Below, piece after piece: positions 1 to 8,023 of a DNA stretch of 64,000 bases. Numbering within the stretch: position 1 is the stretch's first letter; the number at the start of each line of letters is the position of its first letter. A model generated the notes under the pieces. That model had not been told where the DNA came from and ran no database searches. It saw only the letters and a list, made by a program, of their open reading frames with translations. The translations under genes and the position numbers were made by a program. The stretch is taken from the NCBI RefSeq assembly GCF_044326205.1, contig NZ_JBIRCY010000024.1, positions 1-64,000 on the forward strand, read 5' to 3'. The stretch comes from Kumtagia sp044326205 (GTDB taxonomy: Bacteria > Pseudomonadota > Alphaproteobacteria > Rhizobiales > Rhizobiaceae).

Positions 1-110
1 CCGACGCGGAAAGCTCAAGGGGCGCATCGCAAAAGTGGGAACACAACGTATCTGGCTCGTCAGCCTATCCCACGCCTCAACAGGAATCCGGACAGGAGAG
101 TCATCATGAA

Positions 111-272
111 AACACGATCGAGATGGCTTTCGCCAAGCTCAAACATTGGCTGCGCAAGGCCGCAGCCCGCACCTACGACGATCTCTGGCGCGCCATCGGC
201 AACGTATGCGACCTCTTCACACCGGACGAATGCTGGAACTATCTCAAGCAAACAGGATACGTTGCGCATTAA
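111..272 (+). pseudogene. IS630-family transposase C-terminal remnant
   Basis: From base 111 one frame reads NTIEMAFAKLKHWLRKAAAR and continues through YDDLWRAIGNVCDLFTP to a TAA stop. This is the typical end of an IS630/Tc1-type DDE transposase: the N-x-IE motif carries the last catalytic Glu and is followed by the conserved C-terminal helix. The residues in front (reading SGQESHHE) do not match the expected SPDxNPIE context, so the gene is cut just before this point and about the last 53 codons remain. No start codon or terminal repeat belongs to it. It is a non-functional relic in an IS-rich patch. Confidence 0.75.
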
Positions 273-476
273 TCGCCTGACGCTCTAGGCCGAAAAGAAG
301 CGCGTTGCCGACCGTCGGCTTCGGGGCTGAAGTCGTGTGAAAACGCTTCTTACGCCTAAAAGCGTAAAATTCTGTTCTCAAAATCTGTTGTTGGCAACGC
401 TGGATTAGCATTGACCTGCCACTGAGATTTTCCTCCACTTGGAGTTAGAGTCCGGCCTTGATTGAAGGACGGACGA

Positions 477-743
477 ATGAAGCGGAAGCGGTTCACGGAA
501 GAGCAGATTATTACGGTCCTGCGCGAGCATGAGGCCGGTGCGAAGGCGGGCGATCTGGCCCGCAAACACGGGATCAGCGAGGCGACGCTGTATAACTGGA
601 AGGCGAAGTATGGCGGGATGGACGTGTCCGACGCCAAGCGCCTGAAGGCTCTGGAAGACGAGAACGCGAAGCTGAAGAAGCTGCTGGCGGACCAGATGCT
701 GGAAGCGGCGGCGTTGAAGGAGCTTCTGTCAAAAAAATGGTAG
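477..743 (+). CDS. IS3-family transposase OrfA (helix-turn-helix)
   Basis: This 88-residue protein begins MKRKRFTEEQIITVLREHEA and has the HTH_Tnp_1 fold (residues about 6-45), with the signature GISEATLYNWKAKYGGM. A C-terminal leucine-zipper-like coiled coil (about 50-80) follows. OrfA binds the terminal repeats and contributes to the OrfAB fusion transposase. ATG at 477 was preferred to an upstream in-frame TTG at 462 because homologues start MKRKRF. The 3' end overlaps the orfB start at 737 next to a run of seven A (731-737), the usual programmed -1 frameshift context in this family. Confidence 0.9.
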   Translation: MKRKRFTEEQIITVLREHEAGAKAGDLARKHGISEATLYNWKAKYGGMDVSDAKRLKALEDENAKLKKLLADQMLEAAALKELLSKKW

Positions 744-1632
744 GGCCCGCCGCCAAGCGCGAAGCCGTCGCGCATCTGCAGGCCGTCATGGTCTGTCGGA
801 ACGGCGGGCCTGTTCCATCGTCGGCGCCGATCGCAAGATGATCCGCTACCGGCCCTGCCGACCGCCGGAGACGGAGCTGCGCGGTCGGCTCCGGGATCTC
901 GCCAACGAGCGCCGCCGCTTCGGTTATCGTCGGCTGTTCATCCTGCTGCGGCGGGAGGGTGAGTTGTCAGGCATCAACCGCATTTATCGGCTCTACCGGG
1001 AAGAAGGGCTAACGGTGCGCAAGCGCCGGGCACGACGACGAGCGGTTGGCACACGTGCTCCGATCCTGGTTGAAGCGAGAGCGAATGCGCGATGGTCGCT
1101 GGACTTCGTGCATGACCAATTTGCCTGCGGGCGGCGTTTCCGGGTGCTGAACATCGTCGATGACGTGACGCGGGAATGCCTGGCCGCAATCCCCGACACC
1201 TCGATCTCCGGCAGGCGTGTTGCTCGTGAACTGATCGACCTGATCGCTCGTCGCGGCAATCCGGGGATGATCGTCTCCGACCACGGCACGGAGTTCACAT
1301 CGAACGCGATCCTGGCATGGTCAAAGGATCATCGCGTCGAGTGGCACTACATCGCGCCGGGTAAGCCGATGCAAAACGGCTACGTCGAATCCTTCAACGG
1401 CCGGATGCGCGACGAGCTTTTGAACGAAAGTCTGTTCTTCGGCCTCGACCATGCCCGCAGCGCCATCTCGGAATGGGTGGAGGATTTCAACACCGCGAGA
1501 CCGCATTCCTCGCTCGGATACCAAACCCCGGCGGCTTTTGCCGGGCTTCTCACCGCAACCGGTAATCCGGTTGCTCAACCCGCGCCCTACGGCGTAACAG
1601 AAACGGCCGAGGCTCTAATCGACGCTGGATGA
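737..1632 (+). pseudogene. IS3-family transposase OrfB, broken by a 1-base deletion
   Basis: OrfB should start at ATG 737 (MVGPAAKREAVAHLQAVM) and continue as an rve integrase-core protein. After codon ATG 788-790 the frame is lost. Restoring one G at 790/791 gives GLSERRACSIVGADRK and joins the long downstream frame, which is otherwise complete: FGYRRLFILLRREG, catalytic Asp in WSLDFVHD, second Asp in VSDHGTEF, Glu in YVESFNGRMRDE. As read, translation from 737 stops about 17 codons after the lesion, at the TGA at 839-841. An internal ATG at 838 would give 264 residues containing the catalytic triad but lacking the N-terminal part. This is either a sequencing error or a true inactivating deletion. 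Confidence 0.85.
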
Positions 1633-1650
1633 CAGTTCAGTGGCAGGTCA

Positions 1651-1849
1651 CCTTCTGCGTTCTAAGTCTGTGTCCCGTCAGGAACGACATTCTCGTGCGC
1701 AAGGTCCAGGCCGAGTTTTCACACAGCCTCGGACCGCAAGCGGACTGTCTGTTCACCGTATGGTACGACCGAGCAACGGACGGAAGCGCCGAGCGTCGTG
1801 CACACCGCCCTTTTCCCGAACCAGTGCTCGGCAAGCCGAAGCGTCAGGA
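1651..1849. other. Unassigned DNA between the IS3 and IS256 elements (with 3172-3413)
   Basis: Removing the IS256 element joins 1651-1849 to 3180-3413, giving roughly 430 bp of original sequence. No frame in this joined stretch gives a protein I can recognise. It ends against the iminopeptidase stop codon at 3414. It is probably a fragment of an older gene or transposon disrupted by both insertions. One copy of CGTCAGGA at each IS256 border marks the insertion point. Confidence 0.4.
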
Positions 1850-3171
1850 GGTAGTGTGCGGAGAGTTCTGCAAATTCGCTGAGAGACAGGCGGTCATGGC
1901 AGGCTGGTGATGTTCAACGTCACCTGATTCCCTGGAAGGAACGCCACCATGACCAAGATTGAAGGTACTGCCGCGAGCGCTGCGGTCAAAGAGATTCTGC
2001 TGTCGAACCCGGATGGACTTCGCGATGTGATCTGCGCCGTGATGCAGGAAGTTCTTGAGGCCGAGATGGATGAGACGCTTGGCGCGTCGAAGGGGGAGCG
2101 CACGGCCGAGTGGGTTGGCTACCGCTCGGGTCATTACGGCCGCACGCTGATCACGCGGGTCGGCAAGCTGGAACTTCGGGTTCCGCAGGATAGGCAGGGC
2201 CGCTTCTCGACCGAGCTGTTCGAACGCTATCAGCGCTCGGAGCGGGCTTTGGTTGCGACGCTTGCGGAGATGTATGTGCAGGGTGTGTCGACCCGCAAGG
2301 TGATCACCGAGGAACTGTGCGGGCACGCCTTCTCGGCCTCGTCGATCTCGGCCATCAACAAACGGCTTGATGAGAGCCTTGCCGCCTTTGCCAGCCGCCC
2401 GCTTCATGAGCCCTTTCCCTATCTCATCCTTGACGCCCGCTACGAGAAGGTGCGCGAGGCCGGCATTGTGACCAGCCAGGCGGTGCTGATCGCGGTCGGC
2501 ATCGATTGGGACGGAAGGCGCCAGATCCTGGGCGTTGAAATGGCCAACCGGGAAAGCCGCTCTGCCTGGAGGGACTTCCTCGTCGGCCTGAAGGCGCGCG
2601 GCTTGAAAGGCGTCGAACTGGTCGTCTCCGACGATCATGCGGGCCTGGTCAAGGCGATCGGCGAGGTCGTGCCGGAAGCCGCCTGGCAGCGATGCTACGT
2701 TCACTTTCTCAGGAACGCACTGGACTATCTGCCCAGAAAGCACGGCGACGACTGCTTGTCCGAACTGCGCTGGCTCTATGAACGTCGCGATCTCGCTGAA
2801 GTGCGCGCCGATCTCGCCGCGTGGCTGGCCAAATGGTCCGCCCGCTATCCGCGCCTGACCGACTGGGCCGAGCAGAACATCGAGCGCACGCTCACCTTCT
2901 TCCGGCTGCCGCGCCAACATCACAAGCACCTGAAGTCGACCAACATGCTCGAGCGGCTCAACGAGGAAATCCGACGCAGGACCTATGTCGTGCGCATCTT
3001 TCCCAACGCAGAAAGCTGCCTGCGCCTCGTCAGGGCGCTCGCCGTCGAAACCCATGAAAACTGGATGGAGGCAAACCGATACATCAACATGGACGATCTA
3101 CGCGAACACAAGAAAGCCGAAATGCGCCAAGCCGCATGACCGCCTTTTTGCAGAACTTGACGCACACAACC
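1850..3171 (+). mobile_element. IS256-family insertion sequence with 8-bp target duplication
   Basis: The element is 1322 bp. Its left end reads GGTAGTGTGCGGAGAGTTCT and its right end, reverse-complemented, reads GGTTGTGTGCGTCAAGTTCT; both continue GCAAA, so they form imperfect inverted repeats of about 25-30 bp. The octamer CGTCAGGA directly flanks both ends (1842-1849 and 3172-3179). That is the 8-bp duplication expected for IS256 transposition and shows a clean, probably recent insertion. The single gene inside is intact. Confidence 0.93.
1949..3139 (+). CDS. IS256-family (Mutator-type) transposase
   Basis: This is a full-length 396-residue transposase. The N-terminal DNA-binding region precedes a DDE RNase-H-like core, with catalytic Asp162 in PYLILDARYEKV and Asp228/229 in VVSDDHAGLVKAI. 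The last acidic residue lies in LERLNEEIRRRTYVVRIFPN, the family signature. It also has the C/H region WQRCYVHFLRNAL. The ATG at 1949 follows GGAAGGA at a suitable distance. No frameshift or internal stop is present, so the element may be mobile. It lies alone inside its terminal repeats. Confidence 0.95.
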   Translation: MTKIEGTAASAAVKEILLSNPDGLRDVICAVMQEVLEAEMDETLGASKGERTAEWVGYRSGHYGRTLITRVGKLELRVPQDRQGRFSTELFERYQRSERALVATLAEMYVQGVSTRKVITEELCGHAFSASSISAINKRLDESLAAFASRPLHEPFPYLILDARYEKVREAGIVTSQAVLIAVGIDWDGRRQILGVEMANRESRSAWRDFLVGLKARGLKGVELVVSDDHAGLVKAIGEVVPEAAWQRCYVHFLRNALDYLPRKHGDDCLSELRWLYERRDLAEVRADLAAWLAKWSARYPRLTDWAEQNIERTLTFFRLPRQHHKHLKSTNMLERLNEEIRRRTYVVRIFPNAESCLRLVRALAVETHENWMEANRYINMDDLREHKKAEMRQAA

Positions 3172-3413
3172 CGTCAGGACGGTGGTTGCAACGCCTGATC
3201 TCAGGCCGGTACTGAATTTGTCGCCGTTCAGGTGGCCTTCCTGGAAGGCGGCCTATTCGTCGGGCAAGACCCTTCCCGAGGTGTTCCGCGCCGGTAATGA
3301 GGTGGAAGGCGAGCGCGAGATTTCGGCGTCTTGCCGCCTCCGAGGCATTGGTTGGCGCCCCCTTTGGAAGCACAAAAGGTGCGTCCCGCGTCGAGAAGCT
3401 TGTCGGCGGCTCC

Positions 3414-4310
3414 TCAGTCCTGCGTCACCAGGAAGTCCGAGACGGTGCGGATGCAGAGTTCCCGCTCCTCGACATGGGGCATGTGGCTCGAATGCTCGAA
3501 AACGACCCATCGAATACCTGGAACGCGCTCCACATAGGGGCGCACCACCTCGGGTGTGGCCTCGTCATGGCGGCCGGAGATCAACAGCGTGGGTGCAGCG
3601 ATGTCGCGTAGCCGATCCTCGATGGTCCAGTCCTTCATCGTGCCGATGACATGGAATTCGGTCGGTCCGTTCATGTTGCGGTAGACCGTATTGTCCTCAT
3701 CCATGACGGCGAAGGTGCGGGCCACCTCGGGCGGCCACGGGACGACGCGGCAGACGTGACGGTCGTAAAAGACACGCGAAGCTGTGACGTACTCGGGGTC
3801 GGTAATGGTTCCGGCCGCCTCGTGGCGCGCCAGGGTCTCCTGTACGTCGGCCGGCAAGTCGCGGCGCAGACGATTGGCCTCGGCCACCCAGGTATGCATG
3901 CTGGCTGGCGAATTGGCGACGACGAGGGCCTTGAGGCCCTTCGGCCTGCGGACCGCATGCTCGGCCCCGAGCATGCCGCCCCAGGACTGGCCGAGCAAGG
4001 CATAGCGGTCCTGGATGCCCAGACCTCGGAGCAGCGTGTCGAGTTCGGCAAGGAAGAGATCGACCGTCCAGAAGTCAGGCCCCTTTTCGGGCAGCCGCGT
4101 CGAGTTTCCGTTGCCTAACTGGTCGTAATGGATCACCGCCCGGCCATCGAGCGCTGCGATATCCTTGAACGCGTCGACATAGTCGTGCGTGCAGCCTGGC
4201 CCACCATGCGCGACGACCAGCGGCAGCCTGGGCGAATCCAGAGGCCCGGTAACCCGGTACCAGGTGCGGTGATCGCCAAATGTGATGTAGCCCTCGGTCT
4301 CTTCGGTCAA
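3414..4310 (-). CDS. pip: Proline iminopeptidase-family alpha/beta hydrolase (first copy)
   Basis: This 298-residue serine peptidase (family S33) would remove N-terminal proline or act on related amides in the cytoplasm. It has the oxyanion motif HGGPG (35-39), the nucleophile elbow GQSWGG with Ser109, the acid in ISGRHDEATP and the His in EHSSHMPHVEE. The start is taken at TTG 4310 because GAGGAG lies 8 nt upstream and homologues begin MTEGYI-like. A GTG three codons earlier overlaps that ribosome site and is the alternative. The gene lies downstream of and parallel to the LuxR gene, and a lux-box-like motif sits 53 nt before its start. Pip genes beside LuxR solos are a hallmark of plant-responsive loci. 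Confidence 0.88.
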   Translation of the reverse strand: MTEETEGYITFGDHRTWYRVTGPLDSPRLPLVVAHGGPGCTHDYVDAFKDIAALDGRAVIHYDQLGNGNSTRLPEKGPDFWTVDLFLAELDTLLRGLGIQDRYALLGQSWGGMLGAEHAVRRPKGLKALVVANSPASMHTWVAEANRLRRDLPADVQETLARHEAAGTITDPEYVTASRVFYDRHVCRVVPWPPEVARTFAVMDEDNTVYRNMNGPTEFHVIGTMKDWTIEDRLRDIAAPTLLISGRHDEATPEVVRPYVERVPGIRWVVFEHSSHMPHVEERELCIRTVSDFLVTQD

Positions 4311-4363
4311 GAACGGCACTCCTCGTTGCTGTCGCCACCATAAGGCAGTCGTATTGCCGGCGG

Positions 4364-4383
4364 CAGCTATGAGAAGTGATAGG
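4364..4383 (-). promoter_or_regulatory. Lux-box-like motif upstream of the first pip gene
   Basis: Read toward the pip gene the motif is CCTATCACTTCTCATAGCTG. It matches the site at 5209-5228 in 19 of 20 positions and has the same orientation and nearly the same distance to its pip gene (53 nt here, 63 nt there). The core CTAT-N8-ATAG is an imperfect palindrome of the size bound by LuxR dimers. Its role as the binding site of the LuxR solo encoded between the two copies is inferred. Confidence 0.65.
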
Positions 4384-4413
4384 CGCGCAAGCGGCCGATG
4401 CCCATGCCGGCGG

Positions 4414-5175
4414 TCAGGTGTCCAGCAGCCGGAAATGGGCGGCGCGCACGACGGCCTGCGTGCGGTTTCGGGCGCCGAGCTTTCGGGCGGCGGCGCTGAG
4501 ATGCATGACGACCGTCGGCACCGAGCGCTTGATGATGCGGGATATCTCCTTGGCCGAGAAGCCATGTGCTGAGTGACGAAGGCATTCGCGTTCGCGGTCG
4601 GTCAGGGCCGGCAGGCGCGGGCTGAGGGCCGCGCGGTCGTAAAGAGCATAGGCCGCGTCGTGGAAGACATGCGCCAGCAGGCCGAAACGGGCGACCGTCC
4701 CGGCATCGCGCACAATGTCCTCGCTGGCGCCGAAGCGGATGCCGGTCACGGTGGCGTAACCGCCGCGCGGCATGTGGATGGGAATGGTCAGGCCCCTGGT
4801 CAGGTCTCGCTCACGCAGGTAGCGCGCCACCGGCTCGGTCTTCTCGTTCAGCAGCGCGCGGATCTCGGTGTCGACGCCGCTGTCGTAGCTCCAGCCGAAC
4901 GGGGCAGAGCTGCGCGCAGCGACGATCTGCACCGGATCGATGCGGAAATAGCCGCGGTCGCACCAATAGTCGTGCATGTCGTCGTCGATATTGCGAAGCT
5001 TCAGCATCGACGGGATCATGATGGTGCCGTCGAGGTCGAACGGCACCGGGGTGTAGTCGTAGATCATGGCCTCGAAGCCAAGGCCGCGCACCGTCTCGAA
5101 CGCGGCGTCGATGCAGGAGTCCAGCGTCCCGCGCCCGGCAAACCGCCGTTTGATCGTAGTGAGTTCGTCCAGCAT
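4414..5175 (-). CDS. LuxR solo of the plant-associated-bacteria (PAB) type
   Basis: This 253-residue protein has an N-terminal autoinducer-binding domain (about 15-170) and a C-terminal GerE helix-turn-helix (about 188-250, LTDRERECLRHSAHGFSAKE). No luxI gene is nearby. Aligning RIDPV with TraR Asp70-Pro71 places Met67 and Trp71 at TraR positions 57 and 61, where acyl-homoserine-lactone receptors carry Trp and Tyr. Asp80, Pro81 and Trp95 are conserved. The Met/Trp pair is the published signature of OryR/XccR/PsoR/PipR-type receptors, which answer plant-derived compounds instead of AHLs. The ATG at 5175 is preceded by GGAG; an upstream TTG exists. The gene sits between two pip genes and beside a peptide transporter, as in the Pseudomonas PipR locus. 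Its actual ligand is unknown. Confidence 0.9.
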   Translation of the reverse strand: MLDELTTIKRRFAGRGTLDSCIDAAFETVRGLGFEAMIYDYTPVPFDLDGTIMIPSMLKLRNIDDDMHDYWCDRGYFRIDPVQIVAARSSAPFGWSYDSGVDTEIRALLNEKTEPVARYLRERDLTRGLTIPIHMPRGGYATVTGIRFGASEDIVRDAGTVARFGLLAHVFHDAAYALYDRAALSPRLPALTDRERECLRHSAHGFSAKEISRIIKRSVPTVVMHLSAAARKLGARNRTQAVVRAAHFRLLDT

Positions 5176-5208
5176 CCCGACGCTCCGCGATCGACCTCCC
5201 AAGACGAT

Positions 5209-5228
5209 CCTATCACTTCTTATAGCTG
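5209..5228 (+). promoter_or_regulatory. Lux-box-like motif between luxR and the pip-dpp operon
   Basis: CCTATCACTTCTTATAGCTG lies 63 nt before the pip start at 5292 and 33 nt upstream of the divergent LuxR start. It is nearly identical to the copy before the other pip gene. About 25-30 bp downstream is the A/T-rich CTAAAAATATG (5248-5258), a plausible -10 region, so the box would sit near -40 as in LuxR-activated promoters. It may serve both the pip-peptide transporter operon and LuxR autoregulation. This is inferred from position and repetition. Confidence 0.65.
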
Positions 5229-5291
5229 ACGCATCCGCGACATTCCGCTAAAAATATGAGCATGCTTGGAGCAGTGCACGCGGAGTGACCA

Positions 5292-6182
5292 ATGTGGCGT
5301 GAGATGGCGGCCGACGACCGCATCGAGGTCGATGTCGACGGCTTCAAGGTTGTCGCCTACAGCTTCGGCTGCGGCAGCGAGACGGTATTCTGCCTGAATG
5401 GCGGTCCGGGCCTGCCCTGCGACTATCTGCGCGAGGCGCATTCCTGCCTGGTCGACCAGGGATACCGCGTCGTCGCCTTCGACCAGCTCGGCACCGGCGC
5501 CTCCGACCGGCCGACAGACGCCGCGCTCTGGACGATCGGGCGCTATGTCGAGGAGACCGAGACCGTCCGCAAGGCGCTGGGGCTCGGCAAGGTCCACATG
5601 CTCGGCCACTCTTGGGGCGGCTGGCTGGCGATCGACTATGCGCTGACCTATCCCCAGCACCTGCGGACGCTGATCCTCGAGGACACCGTCGCGGACATGC
5701 CGCATCTCGTCTCCGAACTGGAGCGGCTGCGCGCTTCTCTCGGCCCCGAGACGGTGTCGATGATGCAGAAGCACGAGGCGCAGGGCACCTACAATCACCC
5801 CGAATACCTGGCGGCAGTGACGATCCTCAACTACCGGCATGTCTGCCGGCTGCCGGAGTGGCCGGCCCCGGTTCGCCGCTCGCTCGACGACTGGAACATG
5901 GGCCCTTACGGCACCATGCAGGGGCCGAACGAGTTCCTTTACATAGGCAATCTCAAGAACTGGAACCGTGTGCCGGACCTTCCGAGGATCACGATGCCGG
6001 TGCTGATCACCCATGGCGAGCACGATGAACTAACACCGGCTTGCGGCCTTCGCATGAAGCTCGGCCTGCCGAATGCCGAACTCCACATCATCCCGAATGC
6101 CAGCCACATGCCTTTCTACGAGAACCCGGCCGTGTATTATCCGATCCTGACCGGGTTCCTCGCGCGCAGCAAGGCAAGCTGA
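5292..6182 (+). CDS. pip: Proline iminopeptidase-family alpha/beta hydrolase (second copy)
   Basis: This 296-residue S33 peptidase has NGGPG (36-40) as oxyanion loop, GHSWGG with nucleophile Ser107, THGEHDELTP with the acidic residue and NASHMPFYEN with the His. It is a paralogue of the enzyme at 3414-4310 but clearly diverged, so it is not a recent duplication. The gene is divergent from the LuxR solo and begins an apparent operon: 51 nt after its stop comes the first peptide-transporter permease. The protein may process an imported peptide or amide, or clear the inducing plant compound; the substrate is inferred only from the family. ATG at 5292 follows a GGAG 6 nt upstream. Confidence 0.9.
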   Translation: MWREMAADDRIEVDVDGFKVVAYSFGCGSETVFCLNGGPGLPCDYLREAHSCLVDQGYRVVAFDQLGTGASDRPTDAALWTIGRYVEETETVRKALGLGKVHMLGHSWGGWLAIDYALTYPQHLRTLILEDTVADMPHLVSELERLRASLGPETVSMMQKHEAQGTYNHPEYLAAVTILNYRHVCRLPEWPAPVRRSLDDWNMGPYGTMQGPNEFLYIGNLKNWNRVPDLPRITMPVLITHGEHDELTPACGLRMKLGLPNAELHIIPNASHMPFYENPAVYYPILTGFLARSKAS

Positions 6183-6233
6183 TGCAGGCTGACCGCATGC
6201 GGCAGGAAGCGGACGGGAAGGCCCGTCACCACC

Positions 6234-7172
6234 ATGCATCGCTATAAATTCGTCCTCACACGGCCTCTGCAGTTCCTGCCGGTGCTATTCGGCATCAGCG
6301 TGATCACCTTTATTCTGGTGCGGCTTATCCCCGGCGACCCGGCGCGCGTGCTGCTCGGCACCCGCGCAACCCCCGACGCAATCGCCCGCATCCGCGAGCA
6401 GTATGGCCTCGACGAGCCGATGGTCGTTCAATACGGCTACTTCCTGCGTAACCTTGCCAATGGCGAGATGGGCCGCTCGATCCTCTACAAGATCGACGTG
6501 CTGAAGCTGATCCTGACGCGCATCGAGCCGACGCTGATGCTGGTGCTGTGCAGCGTGGTGCTGTCGGTGCTGATCGCCGTGCCGCTGGCGGCGATCGCCG
6601 CACGCAACCAGGGCCGGCTGGCCGACCAGGCGATCCGCATCGCCTCGACCTTCGGCATCGGCTTTCCACCCTTCTGGCTCGGGCTGATGCTGATCATCCT
6701 GTTCAGTGTCGAGCTCGCCATCTTCCCGGTGTCGGGTTACGGCGAAACGCTGCCCGACAAGCTGGCGCATCTGGTGCTGCCGAGCCTGACCATCGCGCTG
6801 TCGCTGTCGACGGTGCTCACCCGCAGCCTGCGCGCCGCCATGGTCGAAGGATTGAAGTCGGACGTCGCCACCGCCGCTAGAGCGCGCGGCATGCCGGAAG
6901 GCATCGTGTTCTGGCGCCACGTGCTGCCCAATTCACTGGTGCCGACGGTGAACCTGCTGGCGGTCAACATTGGCTGGCTGATCGGCGGCACCGTTGTGGT
7001 GGAGACAGTATTTGCCCTGCCGGGCATGGGGCAGCTCCTGGTGCGCGCCATCTTCTCGCGCGACTATATGGTGGTGCAGGGTGTCGCGATGGTGTTCGCC
7101 TGCGCCACCGTGCTGATCAACTTCCTCGCCGACATCGTGACGGTGGCGCTCGACCCGCGGGTGAGGCTATGA
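6234..7172 (+). CDS. Peptide ABC transporter permease, DppB-like
   Basis: This 312-residue inner-membrane permease belongs to the DppB/OppB family. It has an N-terminal membrane helix (about 10-30), then the periplasmic PGDPARVLLG segment typical of the family. About five further helices follow, and the EAA loop ATAARARGMPEGIVFWRHVL contacts the ATPase. It ends in LDPRVR, as homologues do. Its stop overlaps the start of the next permease by ATGA, so the two are translationally coupled. It belongs to the operon pip-permease-permease-ATPase-binding protein (5292-11247), which the LuxR solo probably controls. Confidence 0.93.
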   Translation: MHRYKFVLTRPLQFLPVLFGISVITFILVRLIPGDPARVLLGTRATPDAIARIREQYGLDEPMVVQYGYFLRNLANGEMGRSILYKIDVLKLILTRIEPTLMLVLCSVVLSVLIAVPLAAIAARNQGRLADQAIRIASTFGIGFPPFWLGLMLIILFSVELAIFPVSGYGETLPDKLAHLVLPSLTIALSLSTVLTRSLRAAMVEGLKSDVATAARARGMPEGIVFWRHVLPNSLVPTVNLLAVNIGWLIGGTVVVETVFALPGMGQLLVRAIFSRDYMVVQGVAMVFACATVLINFLADIVTVALDPRVRL

Positions 7173-8023
7173 GCGAACCCGCAGCCATCGCCGCATCGGG
7201 CACGAGGCCGCGCCGCGGACTTCGCCGGCAGGGAACGCTCGTCGCCGGCGCCGCGCTACTGGCGACCTTCGTATTCCTCGCCTTTGCCGCCCCGCTCGTC
7301 GCGCCTTACGACCCGATCGCGCAGGATGCGGCGGTGCGCCTGCAAGGACCGTCCTTTCTGCATCCGTTCGGCACTGACAATTTCGGCCGCGACATCCTTT
7401 CGCGCGTCATCTGGGGCACACGCATCGACCTGCAGATCGCGATCATCGGCGTGATCTTCCCGTTCATCATCGGAACGACGCTTGGCACGGTGGCGGGTTT
7501 CTTCGGCGGCATGGTCGATGCCGTTTTCATGCGGCTGGTGGACATCATCCTCGCCTTCCCGTTCCTGGTGCTGATGCTGTCGATCATCGCCATCCTCGGG
7601 CCGGGACTCTCGAGCTTCTTCATCGCCATGGCGCTGGTCGGCTGGGTGTCCTATGCGCGGCTGATCCGCGCCCAGATGCTGGTCCTGAAGAACCACGATT
7701 ATGTCGTGGCGGCCGTCAGCCTCGGCTTCAGCCGCACCCGCATCATGTTCCGCCACCTGCTGCCCAACACCGTCGCCGGATCGGTGGTGTTCGCCATGTC
7801 CGATGCCGTGCTGGTGCTGTTGAGCGGCGCAGCGATCAGCTATCTCGGACTCGGCGTGCAGCCGCCGACGGCCGAATGGGGCGTGATGGTGGCGGAAGGC
7901 CAGCCCTTCGTGACGACGGCCTGGTGGATCACGTTGTTCCCCGGCCTTTCGATCGTGACGCTCGCCTTTGCCTTCAGCATGCTCGGCGACGGACTTGCGG
8001 ACCGGTTCGGGGTCCACGAATGA
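7169..8023 (+). CDS. Peptide ABC transporter permease, DppC-like
   Basis: This 284-residue partner of the preceding permease has the DppC family N-terminus with one helix (about 28-48). The conserved APYDPIAQD and HPFGTDNFGRDILSRVIWGTR motifs follow, then five more helices, with the EAA loop AAVSLGFSRTRIMFRHLLPN. It would form the heterodimeric channel through the inner membrane. It overlaps its neighbours by four bases at each end (ATGA), typical of tightly coupled operon genes. Confidence 0.93.
   Translation: MSEPAAIAASGTRPRRGLRRQGTLVAGAALLATFVFLAFAAPLVAPYDPIAQDAAVRLQGPSFLHPFGTDNFGRDILSRVIWGTRIDLQIAIIGVIFPFIIGTTLGTVAGFFGGMVDAVFMRLVDIILAFPFLVLMLSIIAILGPGLSSFFIAMALVGWVSYARLIRAQMLVLKNHDYVVAAVSLGFSRTRIMFRHLLPNTVAGSVVFAMSDAVLVLLSGAAISYLGLGVQPPTAEWGVMVAEGQPFVTTAWWITLFPGLSIVTLAFAFSMLGDGLADRFGVHE

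Larger units (their letters stand above)
412..1650 (+). mobile_element. IS3-family (IS407-like) insertion sequence, 1239 bp
   Basis: The element is bounded by imperfect terminal inverted repeats. The left end reads TGACCTGCCACTGAGATT and the right end, reverse-complemented, reads TGACCTGCCACTGAACTG, so 14 bp match perfectly. It holds overlapping orfA (477-743) and orfB (737-1632), the normal IS3 layout. The flanking bases (GCAT on the left, CCTT on the right) show no target duplication, which suggests that one flank was rearranged after insertion. OrfB is frameshifted, so this copy is probably not autonomously active. Confidence 0.85.

Noticed and set aside
408..1654. Target-site duplication for the IS3 element
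   Set aside because: The 3- and 4-base flanks on the two sides do not match, so no duplication can be claimed.
1844..3055. Long open frame antisense to the IS256 transposase
   Set aside because: It is a mirror of the GC-rich transposase codon pattern, has no homology or ribosome site, and the plus-strand transposase is unmistakable.
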